The translations under genes and the position numbers were made by a program. Of a stretch of 64,000 nt of DNA, positions 16,886 to 25,687 are shown in pieces. Under the pieces are notes generated by a model. It was given only the letters and a program-made list of their open reading frames with translations. It was not told where the DNA came from and did no database searches. Source of the stretch: Actinomycetes bacterium (GTDB taxonomy: Bacteria > Actinomycetota > Actinomycetes > Streptosporangiales > Streptosporangiaceae); NCBI GenBank assembly GCA_021793235.1, contig JAJYTD010000001.1, forward strand, positions 124,001 to 188,000, written 5' to 3'. Every line of letters begins with the position of its first letter. The first letter of the stretch is position 1.

Positions 16886-17791
16886 TCAATCGTGCCGGGC
16901 CCCCTCGTGATCGGCGTGTCCGGCGGGCTCTAACTGCAGTGTGGAGTGCTCCACGTCGAAGTGCCCGGAAAGACACGCGTGGAGTTCGTCGAGCATGCGT
17001 CCGGCGTCGGCGAGCAGCTCCTCTTCAACGACGACATGGGCGGACATGACCGGAATTCCGGAGGTGATGGTCCATGCGTGCAGGTCGTGGACGTCGATGA
17101 CGCCGGGGTGTCCCAGCATGTGGTCGCGGACCTCCTGGAGGTCGACGTTGCGTGGTGTCGCCTCCAGGAGCACGTGTACGGCTTCGCGGAGCAGGCTCCA
17201 GGCACGCGGGGCGATGAGCGCGGCGATGGCCAGGGAGATGAGCGTGTCGGCCCGCTCCCATCCGGTGATCCAGATGATGGCGCCGCCCGCGATGACGCCC
17301 ACGGAGGCCAGGGCATCGCCCATGACCTCCAGATAGGCCCCGCGGACGTTGAGGCTCTCCTTTTGGCCTGCGCGCAGAATGAACAGCGCGGCGATGTTCA
17401 TCGCCAGTCCGAACGCTGCGACCACCATCATGCCGGGCGCCGCGACCGGCTGCGGAGCATAAAGCCGCCGGATCGCTTCGAACACGATGAATCCGCACAA
17501 CGCGAAGAGCACTAGAGCGTTGGTCGCCGCGGCCAGAATTTCGGCGCGCTGGTAGCCGAAGGTGCGCACGGCGGTCGGTGGGCGGGTCGCGACCCAGATC
17601 GCGAAGAGCGCGACGAGCACGCCGAAGGAGTCGGTGATGGTGTGGCTCGCGTCGGCGAGCAGGGCAAGGCTGCCCGACATGGCGGAGCCAACGGCTTGAA
17701 CAGCCGCGACGGCCAGCATGATCAGTAGGACAGCGGCCAGCCGTCCGCGGTTGGCGGTGCCGGCCGTGGCATGTCCGTGCCCGTGGCCCAT
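16886..17791 (-). CDS. Cation diffusion facilitator family metal exporter (CzcD-like)
   Basis: A protein of about 301 residues. It starts with a His-rich MGHGHGHA segment, then six membrane helices with the CDF metal sites HTITDSFGV (site in helix II, preceded by ADAS) and a helix V region, and ends in the cytoplasmic CDF domain with DLHAWTIT and a C-terminal His. The family exports zinc, cadmium or other divalent cations using protons. The ATG at 17791 has AAAGGAGG upstream. It diverges from a CmtR-like sensor gene with a repeat operator array between them, which predicts metal induction. Confidence 0.93.
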   Translation of the reverse strand: MGHGHGHATAGTANRGRLAAVLLIMLAVAAVQAVGSAMSGSLALLADASHTITDSFGVLVALFAIWVATRPPTAVRTFGYQRAEILAAATNALVLFALCGFIVFEAIRRLYAPQPVAAPGMMVVAAFGLAMNIAALFILRAGQKESLNVRGAYLEVMGDALASVGVIAGGAIIWITGWERADTLISLAIAALIAPRAWSLLREAVHVLLEATPRNVDLQEVRDHMLGHPGVIDVHDLHAWTITSGIPVMSAHVVVEEELLADAGRMLDELHACLSGHFDVEHSTLQLEPAGHADHEGARHD

Positions 17792-17882
17792 GGCGAACCT
17801 CCTTTGGCACGGTCGGGGATCCGGATCCGGGGCGGCGTGTGCGGACACTGCGCCAGAGCCGGCAGAGATTGTTCAGCCTTCA

Positions 17883-17943
17883 CTGTTTATACAGCATTGA
17901 CTGTCTATACAGCAAAGAATGTCTATACAGCAAGAACTGTAAA
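17883..17943. promoter_or_regulatory. Array of CTGTnTATACAG operators with 18-bp period
   Basis: CTGTTTATACAG (17883), CTGTCTATACAG (17901) and ATGTCTATACAG (17919) are spaced exactly 18 bases apart, and a fourth half-site CTGT begins at 17937. Each unit has CTGT/ACAG dyad symmetry. They fill the intergenic space between the divergent exporter and the metal sensor, so they are probably the sensor's operators. Confidence 0.75.
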
Positions 17944-17952
17944 ATGGTTTTC

Positions 17953-18291
17953 ATGTTGACTCCCGAGCAGCGCCTCTCCGCGATCCACCGCCTCGGCCGC
18001 GCACTCGCCGATCACACCCGCTGCCGACTCCTGCTGGCTTTACTGGACGGCCCCGGATACCCGGCCCGCCTCGCCGAACAGTTGGACCTTACCCGGCAGA
18101 ATGTGTCCAATCACCTGGCGTGTCTGCGGGAATGCGGGCTGGTGGCGACCACTGCCCGCGGCCGTCAGGTGAGCTACGAACTCATCGATGCCTCCCTCGC
18201 GCACGCTCTGGAGGACCTGCTCCATGTGGTCTGGGGCGTGGCCGAAGAGCACACCCCTCCGGGAGAGGGCGATCCCGTTCGGGCGGATTGA
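17953..18291 (+). CDS. ArsR/SmtB family metal sensor, CmtR-like
   Basis: A 112-residue winged-helix repressor closely resembling mycobacterial CmtR (start MLT, then RLGRALAD-TRCR, and TRQNVSNHLACLREC). The recognition helix Cys57 and Cys61, two of the three Cd/Pb ligands of CmtR, are conserved, and Cys24 is also present. The third ligand, Cys102 in the C-terminal tail, is missing; the tail has His100 instead. The ATG at 17953 (or 17944) has no Shine-Dalgarno sequence and is very near the operator array, so the transcript may be leaderless. It likely represses itself and the divergent exporter. Confidence 0.9.
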   Translation: MLTPEQRLSAIHRLGRALADHTRCRLLLALLDGPGYPARLAEQLDLTRQNVSNHLACLRECGLVATTARGRQVSYELIDASLAHALEDLLHVVWGVAEEHTPPGEGDPVRAD

Positions 18292-18376
18292 ATCGCCAAT
18301 GGCATAGTGACCGGTTGTGGCCGGTGACGGCAGTGCGTCCCGCGTCGGCTCTGGTGCTGGTCACCGGAGTCGACAT

Positions 18377-18420
18377 CCCTGACATCTCCCTGACACGCCC
18401 CTGATGTTCACCTGACGCAG
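18377..18420 (+). promoter_or_regulatory. Four 11-bp direct repeats of CCTGA upstream of the RND pump
   Basis: CCTGA starts at 18378, 18389, 18400 and 18411, exactly 11 bases apart, giving four tandem units. Such 11-bp phasing is the hallmark of OmpR/PhoB-family response regulator sites. The array lies 253 bases upstream of the RND start. The remaining 18292-18672 interval holds no gene. The regulator is unknown. Confidence 0.55.
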
Positions 18421-18672
18421 TGCGGATCACGATGTTTTCCGCACACCGCGCGAAGTATCGTGTAATACGCGTGCCCGGCAGTATCCGCGCGGCCCCGTCT
18501 CAGCCCGCGTGGAAGTCGACAGCTGTCCACCGTCCGCCATAGCGGCGCCGTATGCAACGCGAAAAGCCTTTTGAGGAGCAAAGACTCTCATGTTCAGACT
18601 GGCCAAGAACCTCCTTGGCGACCCCTTTTACCCCCACAGGCCAGTGGGCGCGCAACGGGAAGGGAGGAGCTC

Positions 18673-21600
18673 GTGAACCGACTGGCGAAGCTATCGCTCG
18701 GTAACCGGGCCCTCATCCTGCTCATCACGTTGGCCACGATCGTCTTCGGGCTGATCGCGACGACCTCCGCCAAACGTGAGCTCATGCCGTCACTCGAGCT
18801 GCCGATGGTGATGGTGAGCGCGCAGTACCAGGGCGCATCCCCGCAGGTGGTGGAGAACGAGGTCGCCGAACCTCTTGAGCAGGCCGTCAAGGGCGTCGCC
18901 GGCATCACCACCTACACGTCCACGTCCAGCAACGGGTCGGCTCAGATCGTCGCGGAGTTCGACTACGGAGACAGCACCGACGACGTGGTTCGCGAGGTCC
19001 AGCAGGCGGTGGACCAGGCCGCGCCTATGCTGCCCGAGGACGTCGATCCGTCAGTGATGTCGTTCGGTATCGACGACATGCCCGTCGTGATGCTGGCTGC
19101 CGGGGCCGGCGACGGCGACGAGCAGGCTCTCGCCGAGCCGCTGCAGGAGCAGGTCGTCCCCGAAATCGAGTCGATCGACGGCGTGCGGGCGGCGATGGTG
19201 ACCGGTGTGCGTGAGTCCACCGTCACCATCACCCCCAACGAGGACGACCTCGAGGACGAGAACCTCACCTCCGCCGATCTGACCTCGGCACTGCAGTCCA
19301 GCGGTCTGCTCTCCCCGGGCGGCGACATCACCGAGGACGGCCGGACGCTGACCGTGACCACCGGCGGCAATCTGGAGTCGATCGAGGACGTCGAGGACAT
19401 CTGGCTGATGCCGGGGAACGGCGGGGCCGCCGACCCGTCGGCCATGGCCGCGGCCCCCGGGGCAACGGCAGCCGCATCGGATCCGGTGCGGCTCAAGGAC
19501 GTCGCCGATGTCGAGGTCGCACTTGACGAGGCCGCCAGCATCACCCGTACCGACGGCAACCCGAGCCTCGGCGTGATGATCACCAAGACGCCCGAAGGCA
19601 ACACCGTTGAGATCTCCGATGCCGTCAAGGCCGAGCTCAACGAGCTCGAACCGCTGCTCGGCGAGGACGCCGAGATCAGTGTGGTATTCGACCAGGCGCC
19701 CTACATCAACGAGTCCATCGTCGCCATGGCCGAAGAGGGTGTTCTGGGGCTGGCCTTTGCCGTCATCATCATCCTGGTCTTCCTGCTCTCCATCCGTTCG
19801 ACCGTGGTGACCGCGGTGTCGATCCCCGTCTCACTGCTGGTCGCGATGATCGGCGTTCAGGTGTTCGACTACTCGCTGAACCTGCTCACGCTGGGCGCCC
19901 TCACCGTGGCTGTGGGGCGGGTCGTGGACGACTCCATCGTGGTGCTGGAGAACATCAAGCGGCACATGTCCTACGGCGAGGAGAAGTACGCCGCAGTGTT
20001 CACCGGTGTGCGGGAGGTCGCCGCGGCCATCACCTCCGCCACGCTGACCACCATCGCCGTGTTCCTGCCGATCGGTTTCGTGGGCGGCCAGGTCGGCGAA
20101 CTCTTCCGGCCGTTCGCGGTCACCGTCAGCCTGGCTCTGGGCGCATCGCTGCTGGTCTCGCTCACCATCATCCCGGTGCTGGCCTACTGGTTCATGCGGC
20201 CCCGGCTGGTCCCGCCCGAGGAGCTGGAACGGATCAAGGCCGAAGAGTACCAGCGTGAACTGCGCACTCCAATGCAGCGGATGTACCTTCCCGTCATCCG
20301 CTGGTCCACCAGGCACCGCATCCTCACGCTGGCGGCCTCGCTGCTCATCCTCGTGGGCACGGTCTTCCTCGCAGGCAGTCTCAAGACCAACTTCCTCGGT
20401 GACGACGGCCAGAACACCTATGTGGTCGCCCAGGACCTGCCCATCGGCACTTCGCTGGAGGAAGCCGACGCGGAGGCGGAGAAGGTCGAGGAGACGCTCG
20501 CCGGACTCGGCTGGGTGGAGTCCTACCAGTCCTCCGTCGGCGGCGGTGGCATGGCCGGCATGATGGGCGGCGGTTCCGCCGACAGCGTCACTTACACCAT
20601 CACGGCCGATCCCGACGGCGACCAGGAGGCGTACCAGGAGAAGCTGCGCACCGCCCTGGCCGACGTCGACACCGAATCCGACCTGAGGCTCGACGAGACC
20701 GGCGGCATGGGCGCCACCCTGGAGGTCGAGGTCAAGGCCGACGAGCGGGAGACGCTGGAAGAGGCAGCGGGGATCGTCGAGGACGCCGTCAAGGACATCC
20801 CCGGCGCCGCCGACGTGCAGAACAGCATCGCCGCGGCGCAGCCGGCGCTGGACGTCACCGTCGACGGGGAGAAGGCGGCCGACGAAGGGCTGACCGAGGG
20901 CGCGATCGGGCAGGCCGTCTCCGAAGCCTTCCAGGGCACCACGGTCGGCACCGCCACGATCGACAACACCAAGCACGACATGGTCGTGCGCCTGGAGGAG
21001 GCTCCCGACAGCGTCGATGCGCTGAAGAACCTGGAGATCACCACGCCCACGGGCGACGAGGTCGAACTGTCGGAGGTCGCCGACGTCGAGGAAGTCCGGC
21101 AGGCACCCGAACTCTCCCGTACCGACGGGGTGCGCAGTGCGACCATCTCGGCGGCGCCAACGGCCGACGACCTCGGAGCCGTCAGCACCGAGCTCATGAC
21201 GACTCTGGACGGGCTCGACCTGCCTGAGGGGGCCACCGCCTCCATCGGCGGCGTCAGCTCTGAGCAGGACGAAGCGTTCTTCCAGCTCGGCGTCGCCATG
21301 CTGGCGGCCGTCGCCATCGTCTACCTGATCATGGTGGCGACGTTCAAGAGCCTGATGCAGCCGCTCATCCTGCTGGTGTCGATCCCGTTCGCGGCGACCG
21401 GTTCCCTCGGGTTGCTGCTGGTCACCGGCGAGCCGCTGGGCCTGCCCGCGATGATCGGCCTGCTGATGCTGATCGGTGTCGTGGTCACCAACGCGATCGT
21501 GCTCATCGACCTGATCAACCAGTACCGCGCCGCAGGCATGGAACTGCGCGAGGCGGTGGTCGAGGGATCCCGGCACCGGCTGCGTCCGATCCTGATGACC

Positions 21601-21933
21601 GCGCTGGCCACGGTCGGCGCTCTCACCCCGATGGCGCTGGGCATCACGGGCGGTGGAGCGTTCATCTCGCAGCCGCTGGCGATCGTGGTCATTGGCGGCT
21701 TGATCAGTTCTACGCTGCTCACGCTGATCCTGGTACCGGTGCTCTACACGATGGCCGAAGGGCGCAAGGAGCGGCGACTCAAGCGCCGCGAGGCCAAGCG
21801 GGAGGCCGAGCTGGCCGCCGCGCGGGCCGAGAACGCCGAACCCGCCACGGACGTCGGTGCCGACGCCGAAGACGCGGACGGCGAAGCCGAAGAGGTGGCA
21901 GAGGCGGACGTGTCCGGACCGGCCACGTCCTGA
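18673..21933 (+). CDS. AcrB-like RND family efflux transporter
   Basis: A protein of about 1086 residues with two halves, each starting with a membrane helix and a large extracytoplasmic loop, then five helices. The proton-relay motif VGRVVDDSIVVLENI (two aspartates of helix IV) and the QLGVAMLAAVAIVYLIMV start of the second membrane block are typical of HAE-1 pumps. A Gly/Met-rich insertion is in the second periplasmic-type loop. Drugs or lipids are possible substrates. No membrane-fusion protein or outer-membrane factor gene is adjacent, as expected in an actinomycete. The GTG at 18673 has GGGAGGAG upstream; an in-frame upstream extension to 18571 is rejected. Confidence 0.92.
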   Translation: MNRLAKLSLGNRALILLITLATIVFGLIATTSAKRELMPSLELPMVMVSAQYQGASPQVVENEVAEPLEQAVKGVAGITTYTSTSSNGSAQIVAEFDYGDSTDDVVREVQQAVDQAAPMLPEDVDPSVMSFGIDDMPVVMLAAGAGDGDEQALAEPLQEQVVPEIESIDGVRAAMVTGVRESTVTITPNEDDLEDENLTSADLTSALQSSGLLSPGGDITEDGRTLTVTTGGNLESIEDVEDIWLMPGNGGAADPSAMAAAPGATAAASDPVRLKDVADVEVALDEAASITRTDGNPSLGVMITKTPEGNTVEISDAVKAELNELEPLLGEDAEISVVFDQAPYINESIVAMAEEGVLGLAFAVIIILVFLLSIRSTVVTAVSIPVSLLVAMIGVQVFDYSLNLLTLGALTVAVGRVVDDSIVVLENIKRHMSYGEEKYAAVFTGVREVAAAITSATLTTIAVFLPIGFVGGQVGELFRPFAVTVSLALGASLLVSLTIIPVLAYWFMRPRLVPPEELERIKAEEYQRELRTPMQRMYLPVIRWSTRHRILTLAASLLILVGTVFLAGSLKTNFLGDDGQNTYVVAQDLPIGTSLEEADAEAEKVEETLAGLGWVESYQSSVGGGGMAGMMGGGSADSVTYTITADPDGDQEAYQEKLRTALADVDTESDLRLDETGGMGATLEVEVKADERETLEEAAGIVEDAVKDIPGAADVQNSIAAAQPALDVTVDGEKAADEGLTEGAIGQAVSEAFQGTTVGTATIDNTKHDMVVRLEEAPDSVDALKNLEITTPTGDEVELSEVADVEEVRQAPELSRTDGVRSATISAAPTADDLGAVSTELMTTLDGLDLPEGATASIGGVSSEQDEAFFQLGVAMLAAVAIVYLIMVATFKSLMQPLILLVSIPFAATGSLGLLLVTGEPLGLPAMIGLLMLIGVVVTNAIVLIDLINQYRAAGMELREAVVEGSRHRLRPILMTALATVGALTPMALGITGGGAFISQPLAIVVIGGLISSTLLTLILVPVLYTMAEGRKERRLKRREAKREAELAAARAENAEPATDVGADAEDADGEAEEVAEADVSGPATS

Positions 21934-21946
21934 CCGGCGCTGCCGA

Positions 21947-21977
21947 GCGGGCCGGGGAATATCCCCGGCCCGCTTTC
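21947..21977 (+). terminator. Intrinsic terminator after the RND gene
   Basis: A perfect 12-bp GC-rich stem (21947-21958 with 21962-21973), a 3-base loop and a short T run (TTTCTG) follow the stop codon by 13 bases. Confidence 0.85.
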
Positions 21978-22056
21978 TGATCGGCGGGAGTTGCACATAG
22001 TGCAACGGTGGCCCACGGATTTGTTATCCGTCCCTCATGGCGGGCAAGCTGCAGGT

Positions 22057-22206
22057 ATGGATAGTGAGAAGAGGGAACTCGACGAGCTGGTGCGTGAGGA
22101 ACTCGGCGACGAGCCATCGCAGGAAGCCAAGGATTACGCACGTGAGCTGTACGAGAAATACCGCCTGCCGGCAACGCCGACCGTGAACTCTGAGGAGGAC
22201 ACCTAA
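22057..22206 (+). CDS. Small acidic hypothetical protein
   Basis: A 49-residue, highly charged protein, predicted mostly helical (rich in Glu, Asp, Arg, Lys, with a LVREELGDEPSQEAKDYA-like helix). No domain is recognised. It lies between two hairpins and has reasonable codon usage, but the ribosome-binding site is weak (CAGGT). It could be a real small gene or a chance frame. Confidence 0.5.
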   Translation: MDSEKRELDELVREELGDEPSQEAKDYARELYEKYRLPATPTVNSEEDT

Positions 22207-22279
22207 AGCGTGCCGTTTCGGAATACACCCTGGTCAGGGACGAACACCGGTGTTTCGGACACGCAGACGACAACCAACG

Positions 22280-22302
22280 GGGCCTCCCCGAGCGGGGGGC
22301 CC
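22280..22302. terminator. Hairpin between convergent genes
   Basis: A 9-bp GC stem (22280-22288 with 22294-22302, one G-U pair) separates the small gene from the convergent HATPase gene. Confidence 0.6.
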
Positions 22303-22322
22303 TTCGTCATGGCCGCTGCAGG

Positions 22323-22760
22323 TCACGACGGTGCGGTAGCCCAGACCAGTTCGAACCAGACCATGCCGCCCAGGCCGTCAGCGCGGGGTTCGGTCCCCCA
22401 CTTGGCGGCCAGCGCCTCGACCAGATCGAGGCCGCGCCCGTGCTCGCTGGTGTCATAGGGGTCGCGGCGCTGGGCACGGGGCTGCTCCGCGCTGCCCAGA
22501 TCACGTACTTCCACCCGGGTCCAGCCGGCTGCGCGGTAGACCGCGACCTCGAACTTGCCTCCGGGGGAGCCCGAGGAGCTGTGCGTGATGGCGTTCGTGG
22601 CGAGCTCACTGGTGAGCAGCGTGGCCGTGGTGATTTCCGGTGATGTGCTGAGGAGTCGCCCGACGAAGCGGCGGGCGTGTTGGATCTGACTGGCCAGGCC
22701 TGGGAACCGGCGCCGGACGGGCGGGTTCAGGATGTCGGCCGGAATGGGGCGCTCTTCCAT
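22323..22760 (-). CDS. HATPase_c_2 ATP-binding protein (anti-sigma factor-like)
   Basis: A protein of about 145 residues that is nearly a bare GHKL ATP-binding domain: LTSELATNAITHS (N box), a VRDLG segment, EHGRGLDLVEALAAKWG (G box) and a closing MVWFEL strand. Proteins of this type are often kinases of anti-anti-sigma factors, or stand-alone regulators in actinomycetes. It is transcribed away from phoX. The ATG at 22760 is chosen because homology begins shortly after; a GTG at 22814 would add 18 unusual residues. Confidence 0.82.
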   Translation of the reverse strand: MEERPIPADILNPPVRRRFPGLASQIQHARRFVGRLLSTSPEITTATLLTSELATNAITHSSSGSPGGKFEVAVYRAAGWTRVEVRDLGSAEQPRAQRRDPYDTSEHGRGLDLVEALAAKWGTEPRADGLGGMVWFELVWATAPS

Positions 22761-22814
22761 GGATTCAGCCGGACGCTCGATGGGCGGGTGGGCGCTGCCC
22801 AGGCACGGGGACAC

Positions 22815-23472
22815 GGGCCTGGGCCTGCTCGCAGTGCTGTGACCTCGCCGTCGGAGTATTGGGCATGTGCGTGTACTCCCCAGTGACGTAGGGCGGCGTC
22901 ACGCCAGGATCGGGCCGCGCTGGCGTGTTGACCGGTGCCTTGTTCGCGTTCGTGCCCGTTGCCGGGTCACGACGCTGTGGTAGGGAAACGCCGTTCGCGG
23001 ATGGTGCGGTGTGTAGTTTGCGGGGAACGGCCCCACGACAATGGAGGTCGCATCCACGCACAGAATACGCGGGTTGACTTCTGGTGAACCAGGTGGGGGG
23101 CAGGAAGTCCGCCGGACACGCACAGAGAACCGGACGGCCCTTGCGAACGCGCCACGCAACACGCCGGTGTCCTCGGTGGGGTGTCCGAGGGCCGCGAGTG
23201 GGTTGGCACCGGTGAACGGGGCTATGACAACCAGAGGTGTGGACTCGATGGCCACGTTAGGTGTTTCATAGATTACTGAAGGGTGTGAGGGGGTGGATGC
23301 GTGCTGTGAATTTGGCGTCGGATTCACTCTGGGTTCACCCTCCCGAGCGATGCGTCCACGAAGGTCATGACCGTTCGGGCAGCCCATCGCCCGACCACGG
23401 CCACCGGAGTGGGCGGCCCCGCACGCGAACGACCGTCTGGGTAAGCCGCCCCGTAAGCGTTGAGGAGGACCA
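22815..23472. other. Long intergenic region with PHO-box-like sites
   Basis: No convincing gene is seen in 658 bases. It holds three GTTCACC-type sites: a plus-strand direct-repeat pair at 23321-23342, and two minus-strand sites at 23069-23090 and 23200-23221. It therefore looks like a phosphate-responsive control region. Confidence 0.5.
23321..23342 (+). promoter_or_regulatory. PHO box upstream of phoX
   Basis: Two 11-base units, GATTCACTCTG and GGTTCACCCTC, match the PhoP direct-repeat unit (GTTCACC core) seen in Streptomyces. They lie 131 bases upstream of phoX, fitting activation under phosphate starvation. Confidence 0.7.
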
Positions 23473-25527
23473 GTGCCCCAATCCGCGCACCGCCGCCGGA
23501 CGCTGCCGCTCGTCGGCCAGGCTGGCGGTGGCAGATCCCGGGCGACCTGTCGCCTCCGCTGCGGCGATGCATGCTTTCACGAGGCCCCCAACACCAGCGA
23601 CAACGCGTATTTCGGCGACATCTTCACCGCGGTGCTTTCGCGCAGGGGCGCCCTGCGGGCGGGTGCGGTCGGCGCCGGCGCCGCGGCCGTGGGGATGAGT
23701 GGACTTGCTCCGGCGCTCGCCCACGATAAGAAGGGCAAGGGCAACCCGCGGCTGAAGTTCCGCGGTGTCGAGGCGAACACCAAGGACGCCGTCACCGTTC
23801 CCCGCGGCTATGACCACAACGTCATCATCCGCTGGGGCGATCCTGTCCTCCTCGACGCGCCGGAGTTCGACTTCACCGGCCAGACGGCCGACGCGCAGGC
23901 GAAACAGTTCGGCTACAACTGCGACTATGTCGGATTCCAGCCGCTCCACCACGACCGCGGCCTGCTCTGGGTGAACCACGAGTACACCAACGAAGAACTG
24001 ATGTTCGCCGGATACACCGGCGGCAACGACGCCGACCCCGAACAGATCAAGATCGCCATGGCCGCCCACGGCGGATCCATCGTCGAGATCAAGCGGGTCG
24101 AAGGCCGCTCGGGAGCCTGGGAGCTGGTCACCTACGGTAAACGTGCCTACAACCGCCGTATCACCGCCGACACTCCCATGAAGCTCGCGGGGCCCGCGGC
24201 CGGCGACGATCTACTGCGTACCGACGCCGATCCCGACGGCGTCGAGGTACTCGGCATGCTGAACAACTGCGCCGGCGGGATGACCCCGTGGGGCACCATC
24301 CTCACGTGCGAAGAGAATTTCAACCAGTACTTCGTCGGCGGCGAAGGAGCCCCCGAGGCCGCCAAGGCGGCACTGGCCCGTTACGGCATCGCGACCTCGG
24401 GCGACACTCGCGCGGGCAACCGCCGCTTCGACCGGGTCGACGAACGCTTCGACCTGTCCCGACACCCCACCGAGGCCAACCGGTTCGGCTACGTCGTCGA
24501 AATCGACCCGTTCGACCCCCGCTACAAGCCGCGCAAGCGCACCATGCTCGGCCGCATCAAGCACGAGGGCGCTGCCACCCGCCTTACCCGCGACCGGCGT
24601 GTCGCCGTCTACATGGGTGACGACGAGCGATTCGACTACATCTACAAGTTCGTCAGTGACAAGAAGTACCGGAAGGGTTCGCGGCGGCACAACGACACCC
24701 TGCTCGACTCCGGCACTCTTTATGTCGCCAAGTTGACCGGTGACAGCCCGGCCGAGGAGATCGACGGCTCCGGCACCCTCCCCTCCGACGGCGCCTTCGG
24801 CGGCTCCGGCGAGTGGGTCCCGCTGTGCAGTGCCAGGGAGAGCTTCGTCGACGGCTTCACCGTCGCCGAGGTCCTCGTGCACACCAGGCTGGCCGCCGAT
24901 AAAGCGGGAGCCACCAAGATGGACCGGCCCGAAGACATCGAGCCGAGCCCGGCCACCGGCAAGGTGTACTGTGCGCTGACCAACAACTCCGCGCGGGAGC
25001 CCGGCCAGGCCGACGAACCCAATCCGCGCGGACCGAACAAGCACGGCCACATCCTGGAGATCACCGAGGAGCGCAACGACGCGGGCGCGACCACGTTCGG
25101 CTGGTCCGTCCCGCTCGTCTGCGGCGATCCCGAGGACCCCGACACCTACTACTCGGGATTCGACAAATCCAAGGTGGCGGCCGTCTCCGCCCCGGACAAC
25201 CTGTGCTTCGACGAGCACGGCAACCTGTGGATCTCCACGGACGGCCAGCCGGGCGGCCTGGGCGTCAACGACGCGCTGCACGTCATGCCGGTGGAGGGCA
25301 AGTACAGGGGCGAACTCAAGACCTTCGCCACCGTCCCCAAGGGAGCGGAGGCGTGCGGCCCGTTCATCACCGAGGACAACAAGACGGTCTTTCTCGCCCC
25401 GCAGCACCCGGGAGACGGCGGCACCGCGGAAGAGCCGACGAGCCACTGGCCCGATGGCGGCGACTCCGTTCCGCGCCCTTCGGTCGTCTCCATCTGGCAT
25501 ACCAAGGGGCGAAAGATCGGTAGCTGA
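23473..25527 (+). CDS. phoX: PhoX family alkaline phosphatase (DUF839)
   Basis: A 684-residue secreted phosphatase. The N-terminal region carries a twin-arginine signal (SRRGALRAGAVGAGAAAVG, RR at about 57-58) after an unusually long leading region, as in other actinobacterial PhoX proteins. The mature part has family segments such as NHEYTNEE, the CGGMTPWGT-like NNCAGGMTPWGTILTCEE, and ERFDYIYKFVS. PhoX releases phosphate from organic esters using calcium and iron cofactors. The GTG start has GAGGAGG upstream. A PHO box predicts PhoP control. Confidence 0.94.
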   Translation: MPQSAHRRRTLPLVGQAGGGRSRATCRLRCGDACFHEAPNTSDNAYFGDIFTAVLSRRGALRAGAVGAGAAAVGMSGLAPALAHDKKGKGNPRLKFRGVEANTKDAVTVPRGYDHNVIIRWGDPVLLDAPEFDFTGQTADAQAKQFGYNCDYVGFQPLHHDRGLLWVNHEYTNEELMFAGYTGGNDADPEQIKIAMAAHGGSIVEIKRVEGRSGAWELVTYGKRAYNRRITADTPMKLAGPAAGDDLLRTDADPDGVEVLGMLNNCAGGMTPWGTILTCEENFNQYFVGGEGAPEAAKAALARYGIATSGDTRAGNRRFDRVDERFDLSRHPTEANRFGYVVEIDPFDPRYKPRKRTMLGRIKHEGAATRLTRDRRVAVYMGDDERFDYIYKFVSDKKYRKGSRRHNDTLLDSGTLYVAKLTGDSPAEEIDGSGTLPSDGAFGGSGEWVPLCSARESFVDGFTVAEVLVHTRLAADKAGATKMDRPEDIEPSPATGKVYCALTNNSAREPGQADEPNPRGPNKHGHILEITEERNDAGATTFGWSVPLVCGDPEDPDTYYSGFDKSKVAAVSAPDNLCFDEHGNLWISTDGQPGGLGVNDALHVMPVEGKYRGELKTFATVPKGAEACGPFITEDNKTVFLAPQHPGDGGTAEEPTSHWPDGGDSVPRPSVVSIWHTKGRKIGS

Positions 25528-25687
25528 CCGCTGGGGCCGGTACCGCCCGGCTCCCGGGTATCCGCAGCAGGCGCAGCGGGAAACGGAGGGCGGGGCGGGT
25601 ACCCTGCCCTCCGCACCGGCGTGGTTTCGCGTGCGGCGCGTCGGGAGACCTCCGCAGCCGGCGTTTCCACGTGGGATGATGGGGCCC

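Noticed and set aside
17884-17932. CRISPR-like array at the metal sensor promoter
   Set aside because: The repeats are only about 12 bases with 6-base gaps, far too short for repeat-spacer units; an operator array fits better.
18571-18672. Extension of the RND pump to the first in-frame start
   Set aside because: No ribosome-binding site is there, whereas GTG 18673 has GGGAGGAG at good spacing and begins at the first helix.
19831-22005. A 724-residue minus-strand frame opposite the RND gene
   Set aside because: A long shadow frame caused by GC-rich codons; composition is His/Gln/Arg-rich with no domain.
22899-23387. A 162-residue minus-strand gene before phoX
   Set aside because: No family features, no ribosome-binding site, and it crosses all three PHO-like sites.
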